From contig JAQBPR010000251.1 of the NCBI GenBank assembly GCA_028287395.1, positions 1 through 55,294 on the forward strand: a stretch of 55,294 nt of DNA, read 5' to 3'. The stretch is from Bacilli bacterium (GTDB lineage Bacteria; Bacillota; Bacilli; Paenibacillales; NBRC-103111). The notes beneath the pieces are model-generated. The model was not told where the DNA came from and searched no databases. It saw only the letters and a list, made by a program, of their open reading frames with translations. Shown one piece after another: positions 33,807-44,000 of this stretch; position 1 is the stretch's first letter, and every line of letters begins with the position of its first letter. Made by a program: the position numbers and the translations under genes.

Positions 33807-35543
33807 ATGTTAGCCAATTTAAATATTCGGAATTTAGCGGTTATTGAAGCCGTTCAGCTTTCCTTTCGTCAAGGGTTTCAAGTGTTAACTGGAGAGACGG
33901 GCGCAGGTAAATCCATTGTCATTGATGCGTTAACTTTAATTGCGGGCGGGCGCGGTTCATCTGACTGGGTACGATTCGGTTGTGACAAAGCGGAGATTGA
34001 AGCTTTGTTTGAGATTTCAGACGACCATCCTGTATGGTCTGTTTTAGCGCGTCTAGGTGTTGAAGCTTCGACTGAAGAAGGCCTCGTCATTCGTCGTGAA
34101 ATGACAGCCCAAGGTAAAAGCGTCAGTCGAATCAATGGGCAGATGGTCAATTTAACCATGCTGCGTGAGGTTGGCGAATGGCTGGTCAATATTCACGGTC
34201 AGCACGAGCACCAATCCTTATTGAAGGTCGAAGAGCATATGAATTGGTTGGATGCCTTTGGCGGAGCTGCGATTGAAGAAGTAAAAACCAAGTATTACGA
34301 AGCCTTCGAAAAATATATGACTTTAACCAAGCAGCTTCATGAGCTGGAGGAAACGAGCAAACAAGCGCTGCAAATGCATGATTTGTATCGTTTTCAAGTC
34401 GAGGAAATTACGGATGCCGAATTAAAAGCAGATGAAGATGAATTATTAGCGGAAGAAAAGCGCAAGCTAAGCTACGCGGAAAAATTATTTCAAAATGCTT
34501 CTGAGGCGTATGAGGCCATATACAGCGATAAAGGCGGATTAAATACGATAAGTAAAGCTATTCTGCGGCTTCAAGAAATTGAAGCATTGGATTCAGCTTT
34601 ACTGAAACCGCTGCTTGAGCAGACACAATCCGCTTTTTATCAGTTGGAGGATGCGGCCTATCAATTGCGCGATTATCGCGAACAAATTGAATTTAATCCC
34701 GCGCGGATCGATAAAATTGAACAGCGTTTGGATCTTATCGCTTCCTTTCGTCGTAAGTATGGCAATACGGTCAAGGAGATCCTCGAATATTTACATAAAA
34801 TCCAAAATGAATTGCAATTAATTGAGAATAAAGATGCCGTTTTACAAAAGCTTCAAGCAGAAGCAGAGGCTGAATTAAAAACCGCAGTAAGCTTTGCGCT
34901 TACGCTTTCTAAGCTCCGCCAGCAAAGTGCGGCTAATTTGTCTGTTGAAATTGAAAGCGAGCTTCGCGATTTACAAATGGAACGTACTCGTTTTGCCGTG
35001 AAGCTCGATCGCATTCTTGATCCGAAAGGCATTGAAATTGAAGGCAGCAAAGTGAAATTGACACGCAATGGATGTGATCAAGTGGAGTTCCTTATTTCAG
35101 CAAATCCTGGTGAACCATTGCGTTCGCTGAATAAAATTGCTTCAGGCGGAGAATTATCGCGGATCATGCTGGCGATGAAGACGATATTTGCTAAAGTCGA
35201 TCGTATTCCTGTCCTTGTGTTTGATGAGGTGGATACAGGAGTTAGTGGACGCGCGGCGCAAGCGATTGCTGAAAAGCTTTCGTTATTGTCTGCGGATTGT
35301 CAGGTATTCTCGATAACTCATTTACCGCAGGTGGCTTGTATGGCCGATGCGCACTATTTGATCCAAAAGGTTGTTGAAGGGGAAAGAACCTTTACACAAG
35401 TGATCGATCTCGATGAGCAAGGACGGATTAGTGAGCTGGCAAGAATGCTTGGGGGCGTTGAGGTAACTGAAAAGACATTAGATCATGCCCACGAGATGCT
35501 GCGAATGGCTAATCAGAAAAAACAGGATATACGTCAAGGATGA
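33807..35543 (+). CDS. recN: DNA repair protein RecN
   Basis: A 578-residue SMC-like ATPase active in double-strand break repair. Walker A is LTGETGAGKSIVIDAL (about residues 27-42). A long coiled coil with a hinge spans about 170-400. The ABC signature is IASGGELSRIMLAMK and Walker B is VLVFDEVDTGVSG, followed by the D-loop and the H of SITHLPQVA. The length matches the family (about 555-575). The ATG at 33807 follows GATGGGGTG, 12 bases after argR. No LexA-type box is visible upstream. Confidence 0.97.
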   Translation: MLANLNIRNLAVIEAVQLSFRQGFQVLTGETGAGKSIVIDALTLIAGGRGSSDWVRFGCDKAEIEALFEISDDHPVWSVLARLGVEASTEEGLVIRREMTAQGKSVSRINGQMVNLTMLREVGEWLVNIHGQHEHQSLLKVEEHMNWLDAFGGAAIEEVKTKYYEAFEKYMTLTKQLHELEETSKQALQMHDLYRFQVEEITDAELKADEDELLAEEKRKLSYAEKLFQNASEAYEAIYSDKGGLNTISKAILRLQEIEALDSALLKPLLEQTQSAFYQLEDAAYQLRDYREQIEFNPARIDKIEQRLDLIASFRRKYGNTVKEILEYLHKIQNELQLIENKDAVLQKLQAEAEAELKTAVSFALTLSKLRQQSAANLSVEIESELRDLQMERTRFAVKLDRILDPKGIEIEGSKVKLTRNGCDQVEFLISANPGEPLRSLNKIASGGELSRIMLAMKTIFAKVDRIPVLVFDEVDTGVSGRAAQAIAEKLSLLSADCQVFSITHLPQVACMADAHYLIQKVVEGERTFTQVIDLDEQGRISELARMLGGVEVTEKTLDHAHEMLRMANQKKQDIRQG

Positions 35544-35648
35544 GAAGGCAGCATTTTCAGTAATAAAACAATCGGAGAGGGGTTAACTTAAAGGTACGCA
35601 TTTGACGAGCACCTTTTCGTCAGGCAGAAATGAAGGAGTGTGATCTGC

Positions 35649-36977
35649 TTGAAGCCCGCGAACACTAGAAGATGGATTGGTCTCATGCTTGTCTTCATAC
35701 TTGGTATATTTTGCTGTTCTCCGCCTTTTCAGAATTTTGCTTCATTTCCTAATGAACTCCGATTATTTTCCGGACAAGGTAAAGAGCTTAAGCTCACAAT
35801 GCCCGTTAGCGCTCAAGCGACGGTAAAAAACCCGAATATTTTACATGTGAACGGTCATACGCAAACGTCATTTCGCGTTAGCCTCAATGAACCATTAAGC
35901 CTTGAAACGGGCTCTACTGGGGAAACAGAGCTGAAATTAAAGCTATTCGGCGCAATCCCGCTCAAAACATTAAAGGTTAATGTCATTCCGGATTTAAAAG
36001 TTGTCCCTGGTGGTCAAACCATCGGTGTTAAGCTTAAATCGGCAGGCATATTAGTGGTTGGGTATCATTTAGTTACGATCGCAGATAATAAAAAGATTTC
36101 ACCTGGTGAAAACGCAAAAATTCAGGTTGGCGATTTAATTATGAGTATCAATGGTCATTCAATAAACGAAGTATTGAAAGTAGCCGACTTGGTCACAAAA
36201 GCAGGCGAATCCAAGCATCCTTTGGAGTTGATCGTAAACCGCAATAATGATAAAATAAAAATTTTGCTTCAACCCGAATACGATGTGACTGATAAAATGT
36301 ACCGTTTGGGACTTTATATTCGCGATTCGGCAGCTGGGATTGGAACACTGACGTTCTACGCACCGGATCAGCGAGTATATGGGGCACTCGGACATGTCAT
36401 TACGGACATGGATACTCAAACACCTATAGTAGTCGGTGGCGGTGAAATCGTCCATTCCAATGTGACCTCGATCGCTAAAAGTCATCATGGTGAGCCAGGT
36501 GAAAAACGAGCGCAATTTTTTAAAGAAAGTAAGGTTTTAGGCAACATTGAGAAGAATACCGCATTTGGAATTTTCGGAAAAATGTCGCAGCAACCGGATC
36601 ACAGTATTATGAATGATGCGATTCCTGTAGCATTTGCTGAGGATGTAAAGGAAGGCCCAGCGCAAATCTACACAGTGGTTAATGGTCAAAAGGTGGAAAA
36701 GTTTGATATTGAAATTACTCATGTCGCCCATCAGGACTTTCCGTCAACCAAAGGCATGGTGATTAAAATCACAGATCCGCGTTTGTTAGAAATGACGGGC
36801 GGTATTGTTCAAGGTATGAGCGGCAGTCCAATAATCCAGAACGGTAAAATTATCGGGGCAGTGACTCATGTATTTGTCAATGATCCAACAAGCGGCTACG
36901 GCTGCTTCATTGAATGGATGCTTCAAGACGCGGGGATCTTATTAAAGAAAAACGAATCCGAACTGAAGGCGAGCTAG
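35649..36977 (+). CDS. spoIVB: SpoIVB serine peptidase (S55)
   Basis: About 442 residues. A signal-anchor helix (about 10-28) is followed by a PDZ domain (about 100-185) and an SA-clan S55 protease domain. The active-site Ser lies in QGMSGSPII (Ser393 by this start) and the His in GALGHVITD (His249). SpoIVB is secreted from the forespore and cleaves SpoIVFA to trigger pro-sigma-K processing. The TTG at 35649 follows AAGGAG (35633-35638); the GTG at 35640 is too close to it. A sigma-G promoter is expected but not clearly resolved. It precedes spo0A as in other Bacillales. Confidence 0.95.
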   Translation: MKPANTRRWIGLMLVFILGIFCCSPPFQNFASFPNELRLFSGQGKELKLTMPVSAQATVKNPNILHVNGHTQTSFRVSLNEPLSLETGSTGETELKLKLFGAIPLKTLKVNVIPDLKVVPGGQTIGVKLKSAGILVVGYHLVTIADNKKISPGENAKIQVGDLIMSINGHSINEVLKVADLVTKAGESKHPLELIVNRNNDKIKILLQPEYDVTDKMYRLGLYIRDSAAGIGTLTFYAPDQRVYGALGHVITDMDTQTPIVVGGGEIVHSNVTSIAKSHHGEPGEKRAQFFKESKVLGNIEKNTAFGIFGKMSQQPDHSIMNDAIPVAFAEDVKEGPAQIYTVVNGQKVEKFDIEITHVAHQDFPSTKGMVIKITDPRLLEMTGGIVQGMSGSPIIQNGKIIGAVTHVFVNDPTSGYGCFIEWMLQDAGILLKKNESELKAS

Positions 36978-36993
36978 TGGCCTTTGGTTTTTT
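36966..36993 (+). terminator. Weak terminator at the end of spoIVB
   Basis: AAGGC (36966-36970) pairs with GCCTT (36980-36984), extended by a G-U pair, and six T residues follow at 36988-36993. The stem overlaps the spoIVB stop codon. Confidence 0.4.
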
Positions 36994-37166
36994 AGATTAT
37001 TTTGTCGAATAAAGTTGAAAATTGAAATAAAATATACATTATATATTATTTTTAAAAAAAAATAAAGAAAAATAATATTCGACAGAAGGAATTTAATTAT
37101 TGATGTCGAAATACTTGTATTAGGAACAGAAAAATCCAATATGTACCAAAATGGGAGGGAATTATT
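36994..37166 (+). promoter_or_regulatory. spo0A control region with three perfect 0A boxes
   Basis: This very AT-rich region contains three exact Spo0A boxes (TGTCGAA): 37003-37009 on plus, 37078-37084 on minus and 37104-37110 on plus. A candidate sigma-H promoter, AGGAATT near 37087 and a GAAAT-type -10 near 37108, overlaps the third box. B. subtilis spo0A likewise has sigma-A and sigma-H promoters governed by Spo0A itself. Confidence 0.75.
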
Positions 37167-37973
37167 TTGCAAAAGATTGAAGTATTGTTAGCGGATGACA
37201 ACAGAGAATTTACTAACTTATTATCGGAGTTTATTGATGATCAAGAAGACATGACTGTAGCTGGGGTGGCCTATAACGGAAACGAGGTACTTCGATTCAT
37301 CGAACAAACTCGCAAAATTCCGGATGTTCTCATTCTCGACATCATTATGCCGCATTTGGACGGACTTGGAGTTTTGGAGAAATTACGCGAAATGAATTTG
37401 CCTACACCGCCAAAGGTTATTATGTTAACCGCATTTGGTCAAGAAAACATAACTCAAAAAGCGGTACAATTGGGCGCAGCATACTACATACTAAAACCTT
37501 TTGACATGGAAGTACTTACGAGTCGCATTCGTCAGCTTGTTTCGAATAACCAAAGCGTGACTTCATCCGTTACCGCATCTTCATCGCATAAAGCCAATGT
37601 AGTGCCTTTGTCTAAAGGAAGAAACCTGGATGCGAATATTACCAGTATCATTCATGAAATTGGTGTTCCCGCGCATATTAAAGGATACCAATATCTTCGT
37701 GAAGCGATAACGATGGTATATAACAACATCGAAATTCTTGGTGGAATTACCAAAGTATTGTACCCATCCATCGCCGATCATTACAAAACGACTCCAAGCC
37801 GCGTAGAACGCGCTATACGCCACGCGATTGAAGTCGCTTGGACACGCGGCAACATCGACAGCATCTCGCACTTATTCGGCTACACAATCAATATCAGCAA
37901 GTCTAAGCCGACCAATAGCGAATTCATTGCGATGGTTGCGGATAAATTAAGAATTGAGCATAAGGTGTCGTAA
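37167..37973 (+). CDS. spo0A: Sporulation transcription factor Spo0A
   Basis: A 268-residue response regulator and master switch of sporulation. The receiver domain (1-125) has the acidic pocket Asp10/Asp11, phosphoacceptor Asp58 in [12 protein letters not shown], the Thr of MLTAFGQE and the Lys of ILKPFDME. A Ser/Thr-rich linker (about 130-145) joins the effector domain, whose recognition helix region [15 protein letters not shown] is the family hallmark. The start is a TTG at 37167, eight bases after GGGAGG. Autoregulation is suggested by three upstream 0A boxes. A strong terminator follows. Confidence 0.97.
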   Translation: MQKIEVLLADDNREFTNLLSEFIDDQEDMTVAGVAYNGNEVLRFIEQTRKIPDVLILDIIMPHLDGLGVLEKLREMNLPTPPKVIMLTAFGQENITQKAVQLGAAYYILKPFDMEVLTSRIRQLVSNNQSVTSSVTASSSHKANVVPLSKGRNLDANITSIIHEIGVPAHIKGYQYLREAITMVYNNIEILGGITKVLYPSIADHYKTTPSRVERAIRHAIEVAWTRGNIDSISHLFGYTINISKSKPTNSEFIAMVADKLRIEHKVS

Positions 37974-38072
37974 AGGTGTAAAGAGTGAGGGTTCGTGGGA
38001 ATTGGAATCTACTTCCACTCAGTGAATAAAACCCGATAAACTCATTTTAAAGCCAATAAACTTTTCCATCTC

Positions 38073-38105
38073 ACCCGATAAACCTTTTTGGTTTATTGGG
38101 TTTTG
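38073..38105 (+). terminator. Terminator after spo0A
   Basis: ACCCGATAAACC (38073-38084) pairs with GGTTTATTGGGT (38090-38101) around a TTTTT loop, followed by TTTG. Related CCCGATAAAC and CCAATAAAC fragments occur just upstream at about 38030-38062, as if parts of the arm had been duplicated. Confidence 0.8.
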
Positions 38106-38135
38106 TATTTGTAGAAATTGAGTTGGAGGATAAAT

Positions 38136-38225
38136 ATGAAGTTAAATATTGTCCTAGAATTGCTCTCATACATGGCTCAACGTGAACGTGAGGGGTGGCA
38201 TGATGAATTAACATTGTTGGGCTAA
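38136..38225 (+). CDS. Possible 29-residue small protein
   Basis: An ATG at 38136 lies eight bases after a good ribosome binding site (TGGAGGA) and is followed by 28 codons and a stop. The peptide has a hydrophobic N-terminal half (LNIVLELLSYM) and a charged C-terminal half (AQREREGWHDEL). I do not recognise it. It stands between the spo0A terminator and the 3' end of the convergent propeller gene. It may be a genuine small protein or a remnant. Confidence 0.35.
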   Translation: MKLNIVLELLSYMAQREREGWHDELTLLG

Positions 38226-38255
38226 GGGAAGAAGGTATTAAAATATAGGAGAAAC

Positions 38256-40298
38256 TTAAGCATCTACAGTATTGTTTTGTGAATCCATTACTCTGAAATT
38301 TTTAACCATTTCTTCAAACGGTTGGAGAAAATCAAGGAATTTGCTCTCCTGTGACCATTCAAACAGGATATGAAAACGATCCGAGCTTTCTATAATAGTA
38401 ACTAAGTAATGAAGTTTTAATTTATTATACTCACCTTTAACATCGTATTGAATTGCTTTGTTTTCATGGATAGTGAGATTCACACTATTACTATAAGCAG
38501 GATTATTTAAAATATTATTGATATTATTATGAGTATATTCAACAATATCAGAAAGGTTTACATTATCTTTAAGATCTATTTTGTTGAGTGAATCTACCTC
38601 TAAATAATGGTCTTGATCATCTGCAGCTAAAAAGTAGTTGGATTTAGCGGTTGTTGGTTCCCACTTCCCCCCTGTAACGAGATAAAATCTTCCTGATGCA
38701 TCAGATAAGATGTTTTTTGATTCCACAATTGAAGAATTGGTATCGACATTTCCATTCGGACTTAAAAGCTCTATTAAGTTTTTGTCACTGTTCCATTTTA
38801 CTTTTTCCCCAAAAGTTTCGCTGATAAATCGCAAAGGAACCATGGTAGTACCATTTTTGTTGATTGGGATCACATCAAGTTTGATGTCAACTCCATTGAT
38901 TTGCGCGATTTTAGAACCCAAAGTGATCGAAATAGTAGTATTATCTTTATTCGCAACGACTGAATTTGTTTCAGAATTCCAATTAATTGTTGCACCTAAA
39001 GACTCAAATATTTTTCGCATCGGTAAAAGCGTTGTTCCCTCGAGTACAACAGGATGAATAGGAAAAAACAACTCCTTTTTGTCTTTTAATACTTTTACAG
39101 GTTCAATATTTGGAGTGATTGCCAGCAGTCCGATATAGGATAAAATATAGGCAGTTCCCGTAGAGTCGGTAATAATTTCAGATCCATCTGAAACATGATT
39201 CTGGATATATAGCACAAATCGTTCGCGGCCATCCTTATCAAGGGAGTATACACTTCCACCATTATTAGTAAAATAAATGTTGCCGTCAGTGTCGGATGTT
39301 AGATTATAGGCATCTCGATAGCCGATATCCCGAATTTCATATTTCCAAAGCTTGTTGCCGTCTTTATCAATTTTTTCTATTCCATAATTAGTTGGAACGT
39401 AGAAACCGCCCATATGATCAGTTGGTAATGCGATAGTAAGGGGAATTTCCTTTGGTGGCATATTACTTTCTTTTCCGGTTGAGTCATCCAGTATATAGAG
39501 TCCTTTATTCGACAGGGAATAGATCACATTTTCCGAAAAATACAGTTGACCCAAATCGAGCTGTTCAGTTTCCCATTTGATTTGTCCTTTCGCATCCAAA
39601 CAGTAAATTTTATTATCTCGTGTAGTCACAAAAATATTTCCATTGGAATCTGCGTTTAATTGAGCGATATTGCTTTCAGTTAAATTTTCGGTAACTTTTG
39701 TTTCTTTTAATATATTCGTATTAGTCCAGTTAATAAATCCTTTGGGATTAATCGAAACAATCCCCGAGATGGTTTCGACAATGAAATTTCCGTAAATATC
39801 CCCTACAAAGCTTGAACTAAATTCAATTGTTTTCAGTTTGTCCAATTCATAAACCCATTTGACTGAACCATCTTTGTTAAAAGCAAATACGCTGCCATTT
39901 GTTTGGTAATATTCATCGCCTGCTTCAAAGGCGTAAATTGTACCATCTACTCCAAGGTTTACGTATTTAAGCCCATGTGGCGTAGGAAGTTTGTAAGACC
40001 ATAGGGTATTTCCATATGGATCTACTGAATAAATTCCGTCTGTGTCTGAGTAAAACATGTTTCCACTATCATCTCGGATAATATGGAGTGGAATTGTAGA
40101 AGGGATTCGCCATGATATTTTAAAGTTGCCTGTTCCACGGAACTTCACTGGTTCTTTCGCATCGTTTACATAAGGTAATTCCTTATCAAGATCCGAGGAA
40201 AGGTACTGATCTAAAGTATTTGCATGAACATGGGCTGGCATTGCTATAAATCCGATTAAAAAGAAAAAAGCTAATAATTGAAAGATTATTTTTTTCAA
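38256..40298 (-). CDS. Secreted PQQ-like beta-propeller protein with copper amine oxidase N-terminal-type domain
   Basis: A 680-residue exported protein. A signal peptide (about 1-26, ending in HVHA) is followed by a beta-propeller of PQQ/quinoprotein-like blades (about 60-395) with recurring DxDGNIY, NKDGS and W-Y/E-L strands. After that comes a copper amine oxidase N1-type domain (about 405-525; FFPIHPVVLEGTTLLPMRKIFE and TMVPLRFISETFGEKVKWN). That domain is common in Paenibacillus surface proteins and is not a catalytic oxidase. The last 150 residues are unassigned. The start ATG at 40298 follows GGGGGAA. Probably an envelope protein of unknown role. Confidence 0.85.
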   Translation of the reverse strand: MKKIIFQLLAFFFLIGFIAMPAHVHANTLDQYLSSDLDKELPYVNDAKEPVKFRGTGNFKISWRIPSTIPLHIIRDDSGNMFYSDTDGIYSVDPYGNTLWSYKLPTPHGLKYVNLGVDGTIYAFEAGDEYYQTNGSVFAFNKDGSVKWVYELDKLKTIEFSSSFVGDIYGNFIVETISGIVSINPKGFINWTNTNILKETKVTENLTESNIAQLNADSNGNIFVTTRDNKIYCLDAKGQIKWETEQLDLGQLYFSENVIYSLSNKGLYILDDSTGKESNMPPKEIPLTIALPTDHMGGFYVPTNYGIEKIDKDGNKLWKYEIRDIGYRDAYNLTSDTDGNIYFTNNGGSVYSLDKDGRERFVLYIQNHVSDGSEIITDSTGTAYILSYIGLLAITPNIEPVKVLKDKKELFFPIHPVVLEGTTLLPMRKIFESLGATINWNSETNSVVANKDNTTISITLGSKIAQINGVDIKLDVIPINKNGTTMVPLRFISETFGEKVKWNSDKNLIELLSPNGNVDTNSSIVESKNILSDASGRFYLVTGGKWEPTTAKSNYFLAADDQDHYLEVDSLNKIDLKDNVNLSDIVEYTHNNINNILNNPAYSNSVNLTIHENKAIQYDVKGEYNKLKLHYLVTIIESSDRFHILFEWSQESKFLDFLQPFEEMVKNFRVMDSQNNTVDA

Positions 40299-41045
40299 TG
40301 AAGTTCCCCCATAAATTTAAAATTAAGATTTTTCCAATACTATACATGTTACCATATTGATTGGATTCTGTAATTGTTGAATTTTGGAGAGAAACTATAG
40401 AGTGGATAAAAGTACTTTTATATAGAAACTTAATTTAAAATATAACGTATTTGTACTTAGAATAAATACTAGACACTGTGCAATGATAAAGTGATAAAGA
40501 AAATCAATTCACGAAAATAAGCAGCCTAAACCATTTATGGTCATAGTCTGCTTTTTATATTGTCCAAATATTGAAGCCAAACTCACTGCTTAACATTGGG
40601 TCAATCAAAATACAATCTTCTCCGTCTAGTATCATTTAGATATCTTGGAAAAACATTAATCAAAAGATAGAGCGTGAACGTATAAAATTAAATATATAAC
40701 CAGATACTTCAGAGCTTTCTGAAATGATAGTTTTGTTACGACTTTTGCATGATCATCAAATACTTGAAATGGATTCAGATTAACTAAAATTACATTTTAG
40801 CGATGAACTTATTTGATAAAAAGACAAATCGATATTCTCGTTACATTGTCTGATTAATTGATAGGATATACTGAGCTCGTTCATAAACTCTGTATAGATC
40901 AGTTTCTGGAAAAACAGGTCCTTTGGCTTATATATTCGACAAAAAAACCCCCTATCTAATAATGCTTTTGTCAAATAAGATAATAATATAGTAAAAAAGT
41001 CGCTTTTTATCTAAAAATACTTGTTATTGTCTAAGGAGGATATTC
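40299..41045. other. 747-base AT-rich intergenic region between two surface-protein genes
   Basis: No convincing gene was found. A 64-codon minus-strand frame at 40780-40974 lacks a ribosome binding site and family features. The right end carries a TTCGACA (40935-40941, a Spo0A box on the minus strand) and TTTGTCAAATAAG (from 40968), one mismatch from a 0A box, within 110 bases of the large repeat gene. AT-rich stretches with TATAAT-like elements probably hold its promoter. Confidence 0.6.
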
Positions 41046-44000
41046 ATGCAAAAGTTTCTACGAAAGCTAATTGTATTTACGATCATTTTGAGTTTAGTTC
41101 AGACATCATTCTTGCTTACACCGACATTTGCAGCGGTAAGCGGTAGCTTTACCATTAATAATGGAGATGTCTTTACAAATAACAACAAAGTCACACTCTC
41201 ATTACAGGCGATAGGCGCCAAAACAATGACAATTTCAGAATCAAGCAATTTTTCGGGAGCCAAAGCGGAGACTTATAAGACAAGCAGACTATGGACCCTT
41301 TCATCAGGAGATGGTTCAAAAACAGTTTATGTCAAATTTAAAGACGGAAGCGGAAACGAATCTCCGATATATTCTGAAACGATATATTTGGATACAGTTG
41401 CACCTTCAAACGGAAATATAACAATTAACAATGGAGATAACAGCACCAGCGATGCAAACGTAACTGTGTTACTTTCCGCTGCCGATGCGACGGCATTACA
41501 GATGATGATATCGGAGTCATCATCATTTACTGGAGCTGTATGGCAAAGTTTCGCGACAGTATCGTCGCTAACAATGTCGTCCGGCGACGGTCAAAAAATC
41601 GTCTATGCCAAGTTTAAAGACGCTGCTGGCAACGAATCCCTTATTGTCAGCGATTCTATTTTACTGGATACTTCCTCAAACCTGCCTACAGTGAAGATTA
41701 ACAGCGCAAACGGATTCGTTACTTCATCAAACATTACTCTTACTCTCTTCAGTAGTGGAGCCACTGAGATGATGATTTCGGAATCGAGCGTATTTACAAA
41801 TGCCGTGTGGCAGCCGTACAGTACTTCCAAAAGCTTCACCCTATCGTCATCAGATGGTTTGAAAATCGTCTATGCCAAGTTTAGAGACGCTTCGGCTAAG
41901 GTTAGTCCGGTTGTAAGCGATAGTGTCGATTTGGATACGGTTGCTCCAGGTAATATTGGCATTCTGATCAATAACGGAGCTGCGTCGACGAATAATTCTA
42001 ACGTTCTACTATCTCTTTCCGCTGCGGGCGCTGTGCAAATGATGGTTTCGGAGTCTGCTTCATTCACGGGGGCAATCTGGGAAGCCTATTCCATTACGAA
42101 ATCTTTTACGCTTTCAGGTGGAGATGCAACGAAAACAATATATGTGAAATATAAAGATTCAGCAGGGAATGTATCCGGCGTGGCGAATGCATTCATTATT
42201 TTAGATACAACCCCTACAACCGGTGTCAGTATAATCATTCAAGGGGGAGCAACTTTCACCAATAACCTTCAAGCTGCAGTAACATTAACGGCAACTGGAG
42301 CTACAGAAATGGAGTTATCCGAACAATCCAGCTTCAATGATGTGACTTGGGGGCCGTTTGCTTCTACAGCAACTTTCAAGCTTTCGCAAGGAGAAGGATT
42401 AAAAACAATTTATGCCCGATTTAGAGATGCTGCGGGTAATGTCAGCTTAGCTGTAAACGATACGATAACTTTGGATATGACGAAACCCGCGAATTCGTAT
42501 GTATTCATCAATAACGATGATCTTTATACAAGTTCGGGGAATGTTACGCTCACCTTGTCCGCGATCGGTGCTGATGAAGTAATTATTTCCGAATCCAATC
42601 AGTTTACCAATGCGACATGGACCAGTTATTCAACAACAAAATCCATCACTCTATCAACAGGGGATGGAGTCAAAACGATATTTGTTAAATTTCGGGACCT
42701 TGCTGGGAACGAGACGAATATTGTGAGCGATAGTATTGTTCTAGATACTACCAAGCCTATTGGAAGTGTAACAATTAATGACGGATCATCTTACACGAAT
42801 CAAATTAATGTAAAGCTGAATATTAGTGCAAGCGATAGCAACTCTGTTATTATTCAACTTTCAAACTCGAGTACCTTTGAGGATGCTTCCTGGGAACCGA
42901 TTGTTTCAGAAAAGTCTTTTACACTTTCCGGAATCGATGGCACAAAAACGGTTTACGCCAAATTTATGGATGCCGCCGGAAATATTACTGAAGTAAATGA
43001 CGGCATAGTACTGGATACCGTAAACCCACTCGTGTCAAATGTTTCGATCAATAATGACGCCGGGTTTACGAACTCAACAAATGTTATGCTTCATATTCAA
43101 GCTTCGGATGCGAATCCGCTGCTTATGATGGTTTCAGAGGATGCCGAATTCAGCAGCGTACAGTGGGAAACCTATTTGCCGAACCGCTCCTTTACCCTTT
43201 CTTCCGGTGATGGCGTTAAAACGGTCTTTGTTAAATTGATCGATGCCGCGGGGAACCAGTCCGTAATGGCCAGCGATACGATCACATTGGATACGTTGGC
43301 TCCATCAAATATAGGTATGAGTATAAATCCCAATACCGGATATACTCGGACAAATTTAATTGATTTGACTTTAAGCGCGGTCGATACCAATCCTATACAA
43401 ATGATTATCTCCGAGAATGCCGCTTTTACAGGAGCGAATTGGGAAGCCTATTCTTCCAGCCGTTCCTTTACCTTATCTTCCGGTGACGGCAACAAGACGG
43501 TATTCGTGAAATTTAAGGATGCCGCTGAAAATCAATCTGCTTCGATTAGCGCAAATATCATTCTTGATACTTCAGCTCCAACAGGCTTAAGTATTCATAT
43601 CAATAATGATGACCCGTATATTAACGACAAAAACGTAACGCTTCATCTCGCCGCTGAAGATGCCAATGCCATAGAAATGATGATGTCCGAAAACGCATCC
43701 TTCATTGGCGCACAGTGGGAACCTTTTCAGCAGACACGAAGCTTCACACTATCAAACGGCGACGGCAATAAGACCATTTATGTAATGTTTAGGGATAATG
43801 TCGGCAACTCCTCGGAAGCGATTAGCGCTCAAACCGTTTTAGATACCCAAGCACCGGAAAATATTAATATTAAGATCAATCAAGATGCAACGTATACGAA
43901 AGATAGAATTGTAGCATTGGGTCTGACAGCTGCGGACAGCCTTGTGATGAAGATGATGATTTCAGAAAATGATGCTTTTGCAGGTGCGCTTTGGGAGGAT

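Noticed and set aside
40780-40974. 64-codon minus-strand frame in the gap before the repeat gene
   Set aside because: It has no ribosome binding site and no recognisable family, and the region is generally AT-rich with chance frames.
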